From positions 1 to 64,000 of the forward strand of contig CANQEH010000003.1 in assembly GCA_947594835.1 (NCBI GenBank): 64,000 bases of DNA, read 5' to 3'. The notes beneath the pieces were generated by a model, which had not been told where the DNA came from, did not search any database, and was given only the letters and a program-made list of their open reading frames with translations. Source of the DNA: an uncultured Acetatifactor sp. GTDB lineage: Bacteria > Bacillota > Clostridia > Lachnospirales > Lachnospiraceae. Both the position numbers and the translations under genes were made by a program. Of this stretch, positions 18,036-27,342 are shown one piece after another; position 1 is the first letter of the stretch, and every line of letters begins with the position of its first letter.

Positions 18036-19694
18036 TCATTCCACGGACATCACATAATAGTAAATGGGCTGTCCCCCGTACTGCAGCTCCACGTCGCAGT
18101 CCGCGTACTTTTCCGCGATCCGCGTGCCGAAAGCCTCCGCGTCCTCGGGCTTTACGTCCTCGCCGTAGTAGATGCTGATCAGCTCCGCATCCTCCGTGAC
18201 CAACCCCTCTATGGTCTCCAGGGCCACCTGCTCCAGGGCGGCGCCCACGGCGATGAGGCCCTTGTCACCGATGCCCATAAAGTCGTCTTTCTTGATCTCC
18301 ATATCGTCGATGACCGTGTCGCGCACCGCGTAGGTCACCTCCCCGGTGCTCACCGTGCCGATCTCCCGGAGCATATTCCCCTCGTTTTCATCCGCAGACA
18401 GCTCCGGCACAAAATTGATCACCGCCGTAATGCCCTGGGGAATGGTCTTTGTGGGGATCACCAGCAGATCCTTCTCCGTCACCAGTTCCGCCGCCTGGTT
18501 GGCCGCCAGGATGATATTTTTGTTGTTGGGCAAAAGGAACACCGTCCTGGCGTTGACTTTCTCCACGGCGTCCAGAATGTCCGCCGTGCTGGGATTCATG
18601 GTCTGGCCGCCCTCGATGATGTAATCCACGCCCAGGCTCTTGAAGATCTCGCTCATGCCCTGCCCTGCGGAAACCGCGATAAAGCCAAAATCCTTGGGAG
18701 GCTCCGCCCTGCGTTCCTCCTTCTGTTTCTGTTCGGCCGCAAACAGCTTCTCCTGATGCTCCAGGCGCATATTGTCAATCTTTAAGTTGGAAAGCTCGCC
18801 GTACATCAATGCCTTCTGGATGGCCATTCCCGGGTCATTGGTATGTACATGAACCTTGACAATGTCGTCCTCCGCCACACATACGATAGAATCCCCGATG
18901 GATTCCAGATATTTCTTAAAATCTATCTCCTGCTTGACGTTAAAGAGCTTGCCCAGCAGGATGATAAATTCCGTGCAGTAACCAAACTTGATGTCCACGG
19001 CCTCCTGGGCGCCCCGGGAGGAAGCCCCCGTCCCCCGGCTTTCCATCCCCTCGAGATCCAGGGTGACCTCCTTGCCGAGATAAGCGTCGTAAAAGCCGGT
19101 GATGACCTCCACCAACCCCTGTCCGCCGGAATCCACCACTCCGGCCTGCTTTAACACAGGCAGCATCTCCGGCGTCTGGCTTAAGACATATTTCGCGTGT
19201 CCGATCACCGTCCCCAGATAGGTCTCCATATCCTCCACGCCCTCGTCCACCAGTTCCCGGCCTTTCTCGGCGATGCCCCTGGCAACGGTGAGAATCGTCC
19301 CCTCCTTGGGCTTCATCACGGCTTTGTACGCCGTCTCCACGGCCTTTTCAAAGGCCTCTGCCATGATGGGCACGGTGACGGCTTCCTCCCCCTTGATGCG
19401 CTTGGTAAATCCCCGGAAGATCTGGGATAAGATCACGCCGGAGTTTCCCCTGGCCCCCCGCAGGGAACCGCCGGAAATGGCCTTGCATACCGCTTCCATG
19501 CCGGGGTTATCCCCCAGGGCCATCACTTCCTTTGCGGCGGCCATAATGGTCATGGTCATATTGGTGCCCGTGTCCCCATCCGGCACGGGAAACACGTTCA
19601 GTTCATTGATCCACTCTTTTTTATTCTCCAGATTCTTTGCGCCGGCTAAGAACATCTTTGCAAGCATCTTAGCGTCGATTTGTTGTAAACCCAC
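18036..19694 (-). CDS. DAK2 domain-containing (FakA/YloV-like) protein
   Basis: NVFPVPDGDTGTNMTMT, GSLRGARGNSGVILSQIFRGF and VVDSGGQGLVEVI. Confidence 0.92.
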   Translation of the reverse strand: MGLQQIDAKMLAKMFLAGAKNLENKKEWINELNVFPVPDGDTGTNMTMTIMAAAKEVMALGDNPGMEAVCKAISGGSLRGARGNSGVILSQIFRGFTKRIKGEEAVTVPIMAEAFEKAVETAYKAVMKPKEGTILTVARGIAEKGRELVDEGVEDMETYLGTVIGHAKYVLSQTPEMLPVLKQAGVVDSGGQGLVEVITGFYDAYLGKEVTLDLEGMESRGTGASSRGAQEAVDIKFGYCTEFIILLGKLFNVKQEIDFKKYLESIGDSIVCVAEDDIVKVHVHTNDPGMAIQKALMYGELSNLKIDNMRLEHQEKLFAAEQKQKEERRAEPPKDFGFIAVSAGQGMSEIFKSLGVDYIIEGGQTMNPSTADILDAVEKVNARTVFLLPNNKNIILAANQAAELVTEKDLLVIPTKTIPQGITAVINFVPELSADENEGNMLREIGTVSTGEVTYAVRDTVIDDMEIKKDDFMGIGDKGLIAVGAALEQVALETIEGLVTEDAELISIYYGEDVKPEDAEAFGTRIAEKYADCDVELQYGGQPIYYYVMSVE

Positions 19695-19706
19695 GATCTG
19701 TCCTCC

Positions 19707-20066
19707 TTAATCAATCACTCTGACACCATCTACATAGATGTTGATTTTTTTAATCTCAATACCGGCAAACTCCTCTACTTTGTACTTCACATTGCTGATC
19801 AGATTGTCTGCCACAGCCAGGATGCTCACGCCGTAAGAGACGATGACATGAAAATCCAGAACCAGTTGGTTGTTGTCCAAAGTCACGCTGATGCCCCTGG
19901 TAATGCTGTCTTTTTTGAGCAGGCGAACCAGACCGTCCTTCACGCTGACCCCGGCCATCCCCACAATACCGAAACACTCTACCGCCACGCTGCCTGCGTA
20001 CTGAGCGATGACTTCGTTGGCGATCATAATCTTCCCCAGATGGGTATTCATAGAAGAACCTTTCAT
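19707..20066 (-). CDS. Asp23/Gls24 family envelope stress response protein
   Basis: GKIMIANEVIAQYAGSVAVECFGIVGMA and VSYGVSILAVADNLISNVKYKVEEFAG; SD-like GAAAGG before the start. Confidence 0.9.
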   Translation of the reverse strand: MKGSSMNTHLGKIMIANEVIAQYAGSVAVECFGIVGMAGVSVKDGLVRLLKKDSITRGISVTLDNNQLVLDFHVIVSYGVSILAVADNLISNVKYKVEEFAGIEIKKINIYVDGVRVID

Positions 20067-20283
20067 AGTGATACCTTTCCTTTCGCATGACATTGGCCGC
20101 GCCTGTTTCCAAAGCTGCACCCATATAATACTACCATCTTTCCCCAAAAAAGGAAACATGAAAAGTTAAATTTAAAAAAAGAATTTTTTTGCTTGCTTTT
20201 TTGTGCCGTTTCTGGTAGTATATCAATGTTGCGGGCAAGTGCCTAGTATATTTGTGAGACGGACAGGTCGAGGAGGTGTCAAA

Positions 20284-20469
20284 ATGGCGAAGTGTGATAT
20301 TTGCGGCAAGGGCGTTCATTTCGGGAACAATGTAAGCCATTCTCATAGAAGAAGCAATGCAATCTGGAACTCTAACGTAAAGCGCGTAAAGTGCAAGGTA
20401 AACGGTGGGGCCAAGCGGATGCACGTCTGCACCGGCTGCCTGAAATCCGGCAGAGTGGAAAGAGCTTAA
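20284..20469 (+). CDS. rpmB: 50S ribosomal protein L28 (zinc-ribbon, Cys+ form)
   Basis: MAKCDICGKGVHFGNNVSHSHRRSNAIWNSNVKRVKCKVNGGAKRMHVCTGCLKSGRVERA. Confidence 0.97.
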   Translation: MAKCDICGKGVHFGNNVSHSHRRSNAIWNSNVKRVKCKVNGGAKRMHVCTGCLKSGRVERA

Positions 20470-20490
20470 GCTGCTGTTTTGAACGGACGA

Positions 20491-20518
20491 AAAGAGTAGG
20501 GAAACCTACTCTTTTTTC
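20491..20518 (+). terminator. Intrinsic terminator of rpmB
   Basis: AAAGAGTAGG-GAAA-CCTACTCTTT followed by a T-run. Confidence 0.85.
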
Positions 20519-20623
20519 ATTCTCTCTGATTCTTTCTGCTCTCTTTCAAGCCGTTTTGAAAAGGGTTCTCAGTTTCTCTGCTCTTTCACTTTCCCGGCTT
20601 AGCGCCTCGGTTTTTGGAAAGGA

Positions 20624-21157
20624 TTATTCCTCCCTGCTCTTTCGGCGCAGATATTCCCGGTTGATGCTCTGGGCCAGCTCCACGTCCCCAAACAGGTTGT
20701 CCGGGTGGAAAATCTTCACCAGATCCCTGTATCGCTTGCGCAGGGCCAGCGGATTGTTGGTGCCCCTGAACAAAAGCCGCACGGACTCCTCCACCAGCGG
20801 GGCGCCCGAGGGCTCGTCCCACCCCGCCCGGTTCAGACGCTCCTCCATGAGGCGCTTCTGGCGCTCAAAAGCCTGCCTGTCCTCATCCAGCTTTCGGAAA
20901 CCGTCCTGGAGGATCGCCAGCTTTTTTTCAAAAAAGATCCTCTCCTCCTTCAGCCTCTGCCGCTCCATCACCGTGCGCCGGTTTAACTCGTCCAGTTCTT
21001 TGCGCAGCTGCACCCGCTCGTTTAAAAATTTCTCCTGGGAGGCATTCAGTTCCCGGCGGGCGTTTTCCAGCCGGATATTCTCCTGGAAAAGCCACAGCTT
21101 GGCTTTCTTCAGTTCCTCTGCATCTTCCGCATTGCCGATTTCTTCCCAATCAATCAT
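20624..21157 (-). CDS. Coiled-coil protein with C-terminal J-domain-like segment
   Basis: NNPLALRKRYRDLVKIFHPDNLFGDVELAQSINREY resembles a J-domain core (HPD). Confidence 0.65.
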   Translation of the reverse strand: MIDWEEIGNAEDAEELKKAKLWLFQENIRLENARRELNASQEKFLNERVQLRKELDELNRRTVMERQRLKEERIFFEKKLAILQDGFRKLDEDRQAFERQKRLMEERLNRAGWDEPSGAPLVEESVRLLFRGTNNPLALRKRYRDLVKIFHPDNLFGDVELAQSINREYLRRKSREE

Positions 21158-21224
21158 CGAAACAACCTTTCCCTCCGCAGGCTGCCGGACAACGTCCTCC
21201 CGCCGTTATCCCAGAGGCCGGGCG

Positions 21225-21365
21225 TCAGTCGCTGCACATACAGTGATATCCCACAAAGAGCAGCAGTGCAATGATGAGGATCCCCGCCAGACGGTTGTGC
21301 GTGATCAGCATTAACAGCATCCCGATGGCGATCAGGAAAGCCACAAGGCCAATAAGCTTTTTCAT
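21225..21365 (-). CDS. 46-aa hydrophobic small protein
   Basis: MKKLIGLVAFLIAIGMLLMLITHNRLAGILIIALLLFVGYHCMCSD; below the size cutoff of the supplied ORF track. Confidence 0.55.
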   Translation of the reverse strand: MKKLIGLVAFLIAIGMLLMLITHNRLAGILIIALLLFVGYHCMCSD

Positions 21366-21421
21366 GGCGCTCCGACATTGTGCTTTCCTCTATCATATGC
21401 ACTGCCCCTGTTTTTCTTGAA

Positions 21422-21841
21422 TTACTCCCCGGAAGGCTCCCCCTCCCCGGGGAAGGCGATATCCACCACTTCCGCGTCGGACATTTCCGCCTTATCCTTT
21501 GGCTTGGTAAACTTTTCCACCAGATCCGGAATCATATCCAGAACCTTGGTCACCACATCCTGATTCTTGATGTTCACCAGCTTGGTGCTGCCGTCCTTGA
21601 TGACAATGACCGCGCTGGGGGTCATCTTACCGCCCAGGCCTCCTGCGCCGGAGGAAGAGTGCTTTTCGCCGTTTGCGCCTGCCCCCGCTCCCACGCCGAA
21701 GCTGACGTCCACCAGGGGCAGGATGATGGTATCGCCCACCTGGGTGGCCTCTCCCACCACGGTCTTTGTGGAGAGCACGGTGTCCATGCCCGTAAGCAGC
21801 GCCTCTACCACTCCCTGAAACTGATTCTCCTTATCTGCCAT
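21422..21841 (-). CDS. YtfJ/GerW-family sporulation protein
   Basis: MADKENQFQGVVEALLTGMDTVLSTKTVVGEATQVGDTIILPLVDVSFGVGAGAG. Confidence 0.88.
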   Translation of the reverse strand: MADKENQFQGVVEALLTGMDTVLSTKTVVGEATQVGDTIILPLVDVSFGVGAGAGANGEKHSSSGAGGLGGKMTPSAVIVIKDGSTKLVNIKNQDVVTKVLDMIPDLVEKFTKPKDKAEMSDAEVVDIAFPGEGEPSGE

Positions 21842-22934
21842 TCTTTCCTCCATTTCCGCGCTTTCCTGCGCCAGCAAACAGTTTGTTTTTGAATTTCCAC
21901 AGCCGTTTGTCCAAAAGGACGCCCAGTATATTTCTGGCAAACGCCGCCACCGTCATATGGCCTGCGGCTGAAAATTCCGCCTCGAACACTGCCTGTTCAA
22001 AATCCGGCAGCACCGTCACGCCTGGCCCGAGTAGGGGCTGGAACATCCCGTAAACGCCAAAGGCATACCCTGTGGTGTCCGGGGCGCCGGTGCCAAACCG
22101 CACCCGGGCGTTCAGCTTTCTGGGCCGTATGGACTTTAAGATCCTCCACAGCCGCTTTTTTATGTGGGAAAAAAGTTCCCTGGTCTCCCGCTCCTGCAAA
22201 AGAGCCCCGTAATAGGATATATTCTGCCAAATCCCTCTTATTTTATCATAGAAGCCGCAGATTGTGTACTGCAACTTCTTTCTTTTTTCAGACAGCCAGG
22301 AGGCCCCGCCGCCTGGCATTTTCTCTCCTGCCCCGGCCTCTTCCCCGAAAGGAGACGCTTCCGTTTCGCTGTCAGGGGCTTTCCCACCGTCCTGTCCGGC
22401 GCTTTCCTGCTGCGCCGCGTCCGATGTTTCGCTTCCAGGCTGCTGTCTGGTTTCCGATGTTTCGCCGCCTGTCTTTTCACCCTCTGGCGCACCCTCGTCC
22501 TGTCCGGCGCTTCCCTGCTGCGCCGCGTCCGATGTTTCGCTTCCAGGCTGCTGTCTGGTTTCCGGCGTTTCGCCCCCTGCCTTTCCGCTCTCCGGCGCTC
22601 CGCCGTCCTGTCCGGCGCTTCCCTGCTGCGCCGCGTCCGGCGTTCGTCCGCCTGCCTGTTTTCCCTTCCTGCCGCCGTCTAAGGAAAAAATCGTCATCCA
22701 GAGGAATTTCACCCCGTTCTGCCCCTGGGCCGGGTAGGCGTAATGCAGACGGAACAGCCCAAACAGCCAGAAGGCATTCACAAAAGCCGTCACGTCTTTT
22801 CCCTGCGCACGCCCGGACGCCCGGTAAGCCACCGGGAAAAACAGCACAAGCAAAAGCACGGCCAGCGCCAGTCCAAGCACAAGGAGCAGACCGATCCCAA
22901 GCACAGCCAGGATCTGCAATATCACGTCCAGCAT
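21831..22934 (-). CDS. DUF2953-like membrane-anchored protein with internal low-complexity repeats
   Basis: N-terminal TM MLDVILQILAVLGIGLLLVLGLALAVLLLVLFFP, repeat linker, C-terminal RVRFGTGAPDTTGYAFGVYGMFQPLLG; lies upstream of ytfJ-like gene as is common in Clostridia. Confidence 0.75.
   Translation of the reverse strand: MLDVILQILAVLGIGLLLVLGLALAVLLLVLFFPVAYRASGRAQGKDVTAFVNAFWLFGLFRLHYAYPAQGQNGVKFLWMTIFSLDGGRKGKQAGGRTPDAAQQGSAGQDGGAPESGKAGGETPETRQQPGSETSDAAQQGSAGQDEGAPEGEKTGGETSETRQQPGSETSDAAQQESAGQDGGKAPDSETEASPFGEEAGAGEKMPGGGASWLSEKRKKLQYTICGFYDKIRGIWQNISYYGALLQERETRELFSHIKKRLWRILKSIRPRKLNARVRFGTGAPDTTGYAFGVYGMFQPLLGPGVTVLPDFEQAVFEAEFSAAGHMTVAAFARNILGVLLDKRLWKFKNKLFAGAGKRGNGGKNGR
22400..22645. 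repeat. 108-bp (36-aa) in-frame tandem repeat, about 2.3 copies
   Basis: GCTTYCCTGCTGCGCCGCGTCC begins at 22401, 22509 and 22617, exactly 108 bp apart. Confidence 0.85.
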
Positions 22935-23296
22935 AACAAATACTCCTTCAGCGCGCAGTCTCCCCGCTCCCGCAGGCACTCCTTCACCATCTGTTCCACC
23001 AGCCCCACCGCTTCCTCCCGGCTGCCCGCAATCCCCACCACATAAAGCGGGTTCTTTTGGTAATAGCGCTGTGCCAGCTGCCTTGCCTCAAAAATGTCCA
23101 GCTGGTCGGAAGGGTTTTTCGAGAGGGTGATGAGCACGACGCCTGTAAGCAGCGGTTTCCCCTCCAGTTTCCTTTTCATCTTATCCAGTTTTTTTGTGTT
23201 GATGCTCTCTCCCAGATAAAGTCTTGGGTGATAGGTAATGGAAACGGCCATATCCCCGTCCTTTCCATCCAAACTCGCATATGGCAATGCAATCAA
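22922..23296 (-). CDS. Hypothetical protein (start may be 23251)
   Basis: Intact ORF directly upstream of the DUF2953-like gene, same strand. Confidence 0.6.
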   Translation of the reverse strand: MIALPYASLDGKDGDMAVSITYHPRLYLGESINTKKLDKMKRKLEGKPLLTGVVLITLSKNPSDQLDIFEARQLAQRYYQKNPLYVVGIAGSREEAVGLVEQMVKECLRERGDCALKEYLLCWT

Positions 23297-23405
23297 AAAC
23301 GCCCTATGTAACCCATCCTATCACATTTTGCCAAAGGGGGCAATGGATTTTCACACCCATCCCTCCGCCCCCGGAAACAGATAGCGAAGAAATGTGAGAA
23401 AAAGA

Positions 23406-23433
23406 TTGACATTTCGACCTGTTTACTTATACT
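23406..23433 (+). promoter_or_regulatory. Sigma-A-type promoter for the HD-GYP gene
   Basis: TTGACA - 16 nt - TATACT, followed by GGGAGG SD at about 23451. Confidence 0.75.
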
Positions 23434-23463
23434 GGATATGAAAAGAAATTGGGAGGAATTGCG

Positions 23464-24516
23464 ATGAAATCTGTGGCCAGAATGGAATTACAGCCGGGAA
23501 TGACCCTGGGCGAGGACGTAACCTATCAGGATACCACGCTCTTTTGTGCCGGAACCGTCCTGACGCAGAATATCATTGACCGCCTGAAGCGCTACTCCAT
23601 CATGTGCGTCACCGTCATGGAGGACATTGACCTCGCCGTCACACACTACCAGCGGCTGCGCTGTTTAGGGGATTTCAAGGCTTTCGAGCAGAAGCACGCA
23701 CAAAGCCTGGCCAGATACAAGCAGCTGATCTTAAACTTTGCCAATTCCGGCGCGCCCATCCCTTCCGGGGCGCTTCTGGACATTTACCAGGAAATGCGCT
23801 CTACCTACGCAAGCGGCGCCGTCCTTCTGGATTACCTGTACAATCTGATTCCCAACGAGGACGAACTGACCTTCAACCACTGCTTAAACTCCGCCCTGCT
23901 GGCCGGCGTTTTCGCCGAGTGGGGCGATATGCCAGAGGCAGAGCAGACAAACCTGATCCTCTGCGGCTTCTACTATGACATCGGCAAGATCAAGCTCCCC
24001 TATGAGCTGCTCTGGAAACCAGACAGACTCACCCAGACGGAATTTGAAATCGTCAAGAACCATCCCGCCCTGGGTTGGGCCATGCTGGGCAACACGGGGC
24101 TGGATCCCCGCATCCAGGAAGCGGTGCTGATGCACCACGAGAGGATGGACGGCAGCGGCTATCCCATGCAGTTAAAGGGATCGGAGATCAATCATTACGC
24201 CCGCTATATCGGGCTGATCGACACCTATATCGCCATGGCCTCCCCCAGACCCCATCGCAGCGCCCTCACGCCGCTGCAGATTCTGGGGCATCTGGAAAGC
24301 GATATGGCAAAATACGACGCAGCCCTTCTGATGCCTTTGATGAGGCGCATTGCAGACGCACAGATCGGCTTCTGCGTCCAGCTAAGTGACGAGTCCGTCT
24401 GGGAGGTGCTGATTATCCATCCCGACCGCCTCTCCCGCCCCATCCTGAAAAACGAAGACTCCCAGATCCTGAATCTGAAGGAACGCCCGGATCTGGAAAT
24501 TTTGAAAATGATATGA
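23464..24516 (+). CDS. HD-GYP domain protein with substituted HD motif
   Basis: HHERMDGSGYP and GLIDTYIAMASPRPHR retained; canonical HDIGK reads YDIGK. Confidence 0.85.
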   Translation: MKSVARMELQPGMTLGEDVTYQDTTLFCAGTVLTQNIIDRLKRYSIMCVTVMEDIDLAVTHYQRLRCLGDFKAFEQKHAQSLARYKQLILNFANSGAPIPSGALLDIYQEMRSTYASGAVLLDYLYNLIPNEDELTFNHCLNSALLAGVFAEWGDMPEAEQTNLILCGFYYDIGKIKLPYELLWKPDRLTQTEFEIVKNHPALGWAMLGNTGLDPRIQEAVLMHHERMDGSGYPMQLKGSEINHYARYIGLIDTYIAMASPRPHRSALTPLQILGHLESDMAKYDAALLMPLMRRIADAQIGFCVQLSDESVWEVLIIHPDRLSRPILKNEDSQILNLKERPDLEILKMI

Positions 24517-24536
24517 TCCCCGCCCGGCGCTTTCTT

Positions 24537-25997
24537 TCATTCCGGGCTTTCGGATTGCGCCTCCTCCTTAAAATAGCCGTCAAAGATCCGACGGGCCATG
24601 GGCACCGCGTAATCGCCGCCGCTGCCTGCGCCCTCCACGATGATTGTGACGCAGACCCTGGGATCCTCCACCGGCGCAAAGCCTGTAAACCAGGCGTGGC
24701 TGTCCCCTTTTACATTGTTGTACTCCGCGGAACCGGTCTTTCCCGCCGCGGTGTATTCCCTGCCCGAAAGACGGCTGGCCGTCCCGGACGCTACCACCTC
24801 TGTCATCAGCCCCTTTAAGACGTCGGCTTCCTCCTCGGACATCACCCGCCCGTAAGTCTGGGATCTGAAGGTTTTCACCTTTCCTCCCTCCGCGCTCTCC
24901 ACCCGGTCCAGCACATAGGGCTCCATCATCACGCCGCCGTTTGCAATGGCAGCGGTGATCATGTTCAGATGAAGGGGCGTGATCTGGGTTTTCCCCTGGC
25001 CGATGGAAGCCTGCATCATCTCGCTGTCCGTCATCTCCTCCGAGATGGGCGCGGTGCTCCTCTTGCTGGCAAACTCCGTGGGAAGCGCCCTGTCAAAGAG
25101 AAGCTGCTCCAGGGTCTCCTGAAACGCCTCCCTGTCAAGGCTCATGCCGATATCGGCAAAGGCGGAATTGCAGGACTTTGCAAACGCGCGGGTAAAGTCT
25201 ACCTTGCCGTGGCTGCTCCCGTGATAGCAGTGGATGCTGCCCGCATCCGTCTGGTAGGAACCGCTGCAGGAGAAGGAATAATCCTGATAAGTGTCCGGAT
25301 TTTGGCGGATGTAGGCCAGGGCCGTCAGGATCTTAAAGGTGGAGCCCGGCGGATACAGCCCCTGGGTCGCCCGGTTCAACAGCACGGAGCTGTCCGAATC
25401 CTCCAGAAGATCGTCCCAGATGGCGCCGATCTCGTTTGGGTCAAAATCCGGGTGGGACACCATGGCCAGCACCTTCCCCGTCTTTACCTCCGTAACGATC
25501 ACCGCCCCCTTGTAGACGTTCAGCTGTTCCCCCGCAATCTTCTGCAGCTCCACATCCAGCGTGGTATACACATTGTCGCCGGGATTTTTTACCCCCGCCA
25601 TATCGTTGGCCGCCTTGCTGCCCAGCGGGATGCTCGTGTTGATCAGGTAATAGTTGGCGGCATCCTCCACTCCCATCCGCCCCTGTGTGGCGTAGCCAAC
25701 GATGTGGGAAAAGAGTTCCCCATAGGGATACACCCTGGTTTCGTCCTGCCCCGCCCCCAGCACGGTCTGGGCCAGCACGTCCCCGTCCCGGGAGTAGATC
25801 GTCCCCCGGTAGTTCTGGGATAGCAGGATTTCCTGTCTGGAATTGTAGCTGTTGTCCACCATCTCCTGCCTGCCGGTGGCCACAAAACGGGTCATATACC
25901 AGATCATCGCAGCAAACAGAAGGGTGAAAATGACGCCGCTTACAAGAATTTCCCTGCGGTTATCCCTGCGGGGCGTCCTCTTTTTTCTCTCTTCCAC
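24537..25997 (-). CDS. Penicillin-binding protein (class B, transpeptidase)
   Basis: PPGSTFKILT, KSCNSAFAD and AGKTGSAEY motifs; N-terminal TM. Confidence 0.93.
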   Translation of the reverse strand: MEERKKRTPRRDNRREILVSGVIFTLLFAAMIWYMTRFVATGRQEMVDNSYNSRQEILLSQNYRGTIYSRDGDVLAQTVLGAGQDETRVYPYGELFSHIVGYATQGRMGVEDAANYYLINTSIPLGSKAANDMAGVKNPGDNVYTTLDVELQKIAGEQLNVYKGAVIVTEVKTGKVLAMVSHPDFDPNEIGAIWDDLLEDSDSSVLLNRATQGLYPPGSTFKILTALAYIRQNPDTYQDYSFSCSGSYQTDAGSIHCYHGSSHGKVDFTRAFAKSCNSAFADIGMSLDREAFQETLEQLLFDRALPTEFASKRSTAPISEEMTDSEMMQASIGQGKTQITPLHLNMITAAIANGGVMMEPYVLDRVESAEGGKVKTFRSQTYGRVMSEEEADVLKGLMTEVVASGTASRLSGREYTAAGKTGSAEYNNVKGDSHAWFTGFAPVEDPRVCVTIIVEGAGSGGDYAVPMARRIFDGYFKEEAQSESPE

Positions 25998-27321
25998 CGC
26001 TCTTACCTCCTTCCTGCTGTCTCAGCCGGATATAGATCCCCTGTATGATAAAGAACATAATCATCGTGGTCATGACCGAACTGCCCCCATAGCTGATAAA
26101 GGGCAGGGTAACCCCAGTCAGCGGGATAAATTTGATGCCGCCGCCGATGGTGAGGAAGACCTGGAAGATGTAAAGGATGCCGATGCCGTACACCACCAGC
26201 TGGTAAAACCTGTCCTTGATGCGGGCGGCTATGCCCAGCATGGTCAGGAACAGATTCACCTCCAAAAGCAGGATACAGATGCCAAACAGCGCCCCCAGCT
26301 CCTCGCACACTGACGAGAAGACAAAATCCTCCATCACGTTTGGAATATCGTCCGGGCTGCCCTGCAAAAGCCCCATGCCAAACCAGCTTCCGGTGCCGAT
26401 GGCAAACAGGGACTGGGTGACGGAGTAGCCCAGGTTATCCAAGTAGCCCCAGGGATCCCGCCAGGCCAGTACACGGCTTCTCACATGGGCAAACAGCCGG
26501 TACGCCACACAGGCGGCGCCGCTCCCCCCGGCAAGCCCCAGGAGCAGATACAGATAGTTCCCGGAGGCCAGAAACACCATAAACACATATCCCACAAAGA
26601 AGATGACGGCGCTTCCCAGATCCCTTGAGAGAACCAGAATGATCACATGGACGCCCGCTAAAGCCGCCGTAACCGCCACCCTGCCCAGGGATGCCTTCTC
26701 CCAGAGGGCTCCCGCCAGGAAAAACACAAACAGGGGCTTGACAAATTCCGAGGGCTGGAAGGTGACCTGTCCAATCGCCGTGGCGATGGTAAAGGTGATC
26801 TTTGCGCCGTAGGTGACCTGGCTTAAGATCAGGACGCCCAGAAGCATAGCGATCCCGACCCCGGCATAAGCCCAGGTCAGCTTTTTGAAAAACCGGATCC
26901 GGGAAAACAGATAGGGGATCAGAAGGCCGATCATCAGGGAGAGCAGCAGGATGATGTACTGGCGCACCGCCCGGCCAAAGGACAGCCGCGCGATCATGCA
27001 CAGCCCGATCCCCATCAGCATACAGGAGCCGCTTAAGAGCTGTCTGTTTGCCGTCTCATAGATCAGGGGCACCATCACCGCCACCGCCAGCAGGAAGATC
27101 TGGGCGAACGCATAGAAGTACACATACTCCATTTTCCCGCTGACCACCGTGAGGTTTAAGTAGCACAAAAACTGTATCAGGAAAATACACGCGCACTGCC
27201 CCGCGTAAAGCCCCCTGGAGTCCTCCCGTCTGCGGGACAGCCCCAGAAAGCCAAGCAGGGTATAGATGGCCATACACCCGGTGAGGGCATATTTGGAAAG
27301 TTCTGTGATATACTGGTGCAT
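25960..27321 (-). CDS. FtsW/RodA/SpoVE family protein
   Basis: Polytopic protein; FQPSEFVKPLFVFFLA and LPFISYGGSSVMTTM motifs. Confidence 0.93.
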   Translation of the reverse strand: MHQYITELSKYALTGCMAIYTLLGFLGLSRRREDSRGLYAGQCACIFLIQFLCYLNLTVVSGKMEYVYFYAFAQIFLLAVAVMVPLIYETANRQLLSGSCMLMGIGLCMIARLSFGRAVRQYIILLLSLMIGLLIPYLFSRIRFFKKLTWAYAGVGIAMLLGVLILSQVTYGAKITFTIATAIGQVTFQPSEFVKPLFVFFLAGALWEKASLGRVAVTAALAGVHVIILVLSRDLGSAVIFFVGYVFMVFLASGNYLYLLLGLAGGSGAACVAYRLFAHVRSRVLAWRDPWGYLDNLGYSVTQSLFAIGTGSWFGMGLLQGSPDDIPNVMEDFVFSSVCEELGALFGICILLLEVNLFLTMLGIAARIKDRFYQLVVYGIGILYIFQVFLTIGGGIKFIPLTGVTLPFISYGGSSVMTTMIMFFIIQGIYIRLRQQEGGKSGGREKKEDAPQG

Positions 27322-27342
27322 CCTGTTTCTCCTTAGCGGCGT

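Noticed and set aside
24522-24547. GCCCGG/CCGGGC hairpin after the HD-GYP gene
   Set aside because: Short stem, large loop, weak T-run and overlaps the convergent PBP gene end; not convincing as a terminator
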